DNA of 6,490 nucleotides from DTGL01 sp038895395 (GTDB lineage Archaea > Iainarchaeota > Iainarchaeia > Iainarchaeales > DTGL01): NCBI GenBank assembly GCA_038895395.1, contig JAWANJ010000048.1, positions 1 through 6,490 of the forward strand, given 5' to 3'. Positions within the stretch are counted from its first letter, which is position 1. Every line of letters begins with the position of its first letter. A model generated the notes under the pieces. That model worked only from the letters and a program-made list of their open reading frames with translations. It had not been told where the DNA came from and ran no database searches. Below are positions 5,820 through 6,490 of this stretch, piece after piece. The translations under genes and the position numbers were made by a program.

Positions 5820-5872
5820 TAAAGCAAATCTTTAAAAAATTCGTCAAAATAGGGTTTCTTTGCTTTATTTTT
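5818..5872 (+). terminator. Hairpin plus T-run at the end of the cmk-tyrS-proS operon
   Basis: AATAAAGCAAA (5818-5828) and TTTGCTTTATT (5859-5869) form a perfect 11-bp inverted repeat with a 30-nt loop. T residues run to 5872, and the left arm overlaps the last two bases of the proS stop codon. Oligo-T tracts terminate archaeal RNA polymerase, so this is the likely operon end. The long loop and AT-rich stem make the hairpin's own part uncertain. Confidence 0.5.
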
Positions 5873-5913
5873 GGCTTTAGACGTCCAAAAAGGAAAAAAT
5901 AGCAAAAAGAAAA

Positions 5914-5923
5914 GCTTTAAATT
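5914..5923 (+). promoter_or_regulatory. TATA box and purine-rich BRE of the histone gene
   Basis: GCTTTAAATT, preceded by a purine-rich stretch (AAAAAGAAAA, 5905-5914) suited to TFB binding, is centred at ~5918. Transcription would begin near 5944, giving a leader of about 10 nt that contains the GGTGAT ribosome site. The histone is thus transcribed separately from the synthetase operon. Confidence 0.6.
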
Positions 5924-5944
5924 ATTTGACATCTTATTTTTATT

Positions 5945-5950
5945 GGTGAT
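5945..5950 (+). promoter_or_regulatory. Ribosome binding site of the histone gene
   Basis: GGTGAT is a perfect match to the archaeal 16S rRNA 3' tail and lies 3 nt before the ATG at 5954. It is the strongest Shine-Dalgarno site in the window, fitting a highly expressed protein, and contrasts with the leaderless starts of the other transcripts. Confidence 0.6.
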
Positions 5951-5953
5951 ATA

Positions 5954-6154
5954 ATGCCTGAACTGCCTATTGCTGCGGTTGATAGAATAATAAGAAAAGG
6001 CAGCGGTCTTAGAGTAAGCAATTCTGCGGCTGTTGAACTCGCAAAGATATTGGAAGAGGAAGGAATAAAGATCTCGTTAAAGGCCAAGGCTTTAGCAGAG
6101 CATGCGAAGAGAAAAACTATAACAGCAGAGGACATAAGACTAGCCACAAAGTAG
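5954..6154 (+). CDS. Archaeal histone (HMf/HTk type)
   Basis: This 66-residue single histone fold forms dimers that wrap DNA and organise the chromosome. ELPIAAVDRIIRK (3-15) is helix 1, VSNSAAVELAKILEE (21-35) begins the long helix 2, and RKTITAEDIRLA (53-64) spans loop L2 and helix 3. By comparison with HMfB, Arg20 should reach the DNA minor groove, Arg53-Asp60 is the structural salt bridge, Lys54-Thr55 bind the backbone, and Leu47, His50 and Asp60 are the dimer-dimer contact residues; all are present. Loop L1 reads KGSGLR (15-20). The HTkA Gly17 used for stacking turns of the superhelix is Ser here, flanked by glycines. Position 52 is Lys where Gly is usual. There are no tail extensions. 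It has its own promoter and a strong ribosome site. Confidence 0.97.
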   Translation: MPELPIAAVDRIIRKGSGLRVSNSAAVELAKILEEEGIKISLKAKALAEHAKRKTITAEDIRLATK

Positions 6155-6157
6155 ATC

Positions 6158-6163
6158 TTTTTT
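6158..6163 (+). terminator. Oligo-T terminator after the histone gene
   Basis: A run of six T residues begins 3 nt after the histone stop codon, the minimal type of intrinsic archaeal termination signal. It fills much of the 11-nt gap to the end of the convergent minus-strand gene. Confidence 0.5.
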
Positions 6164-6165
6164 AC

Positions 6166-6490
6166 TCATTCCTTTATATAGAAAAACTCTTTACAGTTAG
6201 CCAAGTGTTTGGCAAGACATTTTAGTGTAACAAACTCTTCAAACTCATTTAGGCAATTTTTATCTGAAATTTTTGAACAAAAATATGGGTCCAACTTTGT
6301 AAAAGCAAGTCTTCGATAGCATATTTCCTTATAGCCAAGCTCTGATTCACAAAACTCTGAGCCATCGCTTAAAATCATGTTTTTTATGCTTCTTTTATCA
6401 AAAAGTTTTCCGTTGATGTAGAGCTCGATAATTTTTATATCATCGGATGCTGGAACATTAAATGTTAGAAGTCTATCGCACAAACAGTTG
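6166..6490 (-). CDS. Cysteine-patterned protein of unknown function (partial, 5' end off the window)
   Basis: The minus-strand frame is open from the right edge to a TGA at 6168-6166, giving at least 108 residues. The first possible start is a TTG near 6483 with no ribosome site or promoter visible, and the frame stays open upstream, so the gene most likely begins outside the window. No family is recognised. The visible part contains eight cysteines, several in a repeated pattern: ICYRRLAFTKLDPYFCSKI is followed by CLNEFEEFVTLKCLAKHLANC. This resembles Cys-rich tandem motifs (CY..lA....D..lC..I) that I associate with poorly described archaeal proteins, often secreted or surface-bound. That link is from memory and uncertain. 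The gene converges on the histone gene with an 11-nt gap. Confidence 0.6.
   Translation of the reverse strand, partial: NCLCDRLLTFNVPASDDIKIIELYINGKLFDKRSIKNMILSDGSEFCESELGYKEICYRRLAFTKLDPYFCSKISDKNCLNEFEEFVTLKCLAKHLANCKEFFYIKE

Noticed and set aside
5629..5847. Minus-strand open frame across the proS end
   Set aside because: It is antisense to the zinc domain of proS and the terminator hairpin, with no protein family resemblance.

Overview
The window looks like archaeal chromosome. The signs are a small HMf-type histone, an archaeal/eukaryotic-type prolyl-tRNA synthetase with a C-terminal zinc site, an archaeal-type tyrosyl-tRNA synthetase, a CmkB-like cytidylate kinase, and TATA-box promoters placed about 26 nt before start codons (leaderless style). 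The DNA is AT-rich and gene-dense, with short or overlapping gene junctions. The lineage cannot be fixed from sequence alone. The compact, partly bacterial-looking NAD genes and the Cys-patterned orphan at the right edge would fit a DPANN-type archaeon, but that is inference.

Layout: positions 1-74 hold the tail of a plus-strand gene. A TATA box then drives a two-gene plus-strand unit (123-726): a small coiled-coil protein of unknown function followed by a DUF192 protein. A convergent intergenic stretch (727-888) holds an unusually GC-rich segment able to form competing hairpins. On the minus strand, nadE and a nadD-like gene (2528 to 889) overlap by 4 nt and form a NAD module. A divergent promoter region (2529-2614) separates them from a plus-strand operon of cytidylate kinase, tyrS and proS (2615-5819), which ends in a hairpin/T-run terminator. 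A histone gene with its own promoter follows (5954-6154). It converges on a Cys-rich minus-strand gene that runs off the right edge.

The most unusual item is the nadD-like gene. Its first ~190 residues are a bacterial-style nicotinate-mononucleotide adenylyltransferase. Its last ~110 residues are an O6-alkylguanine-DNA alkyltransferase (MGMT/Ogt) catalytic domain with an intact PCHRV active site, joined with almost no linker. NadD and NadE catalyse the last two steps of NAD synthesis, so the operon makes metabolic sense. The fused DNA-repair domain does not obviously belong and is the best candidate here for something undescribed. Smaller points are a divergent, insertion-bearing cytidylate kinase, a histone with a changed L1 loop at the position used for nucleosome stacking, and the GC-rich hairpin island.
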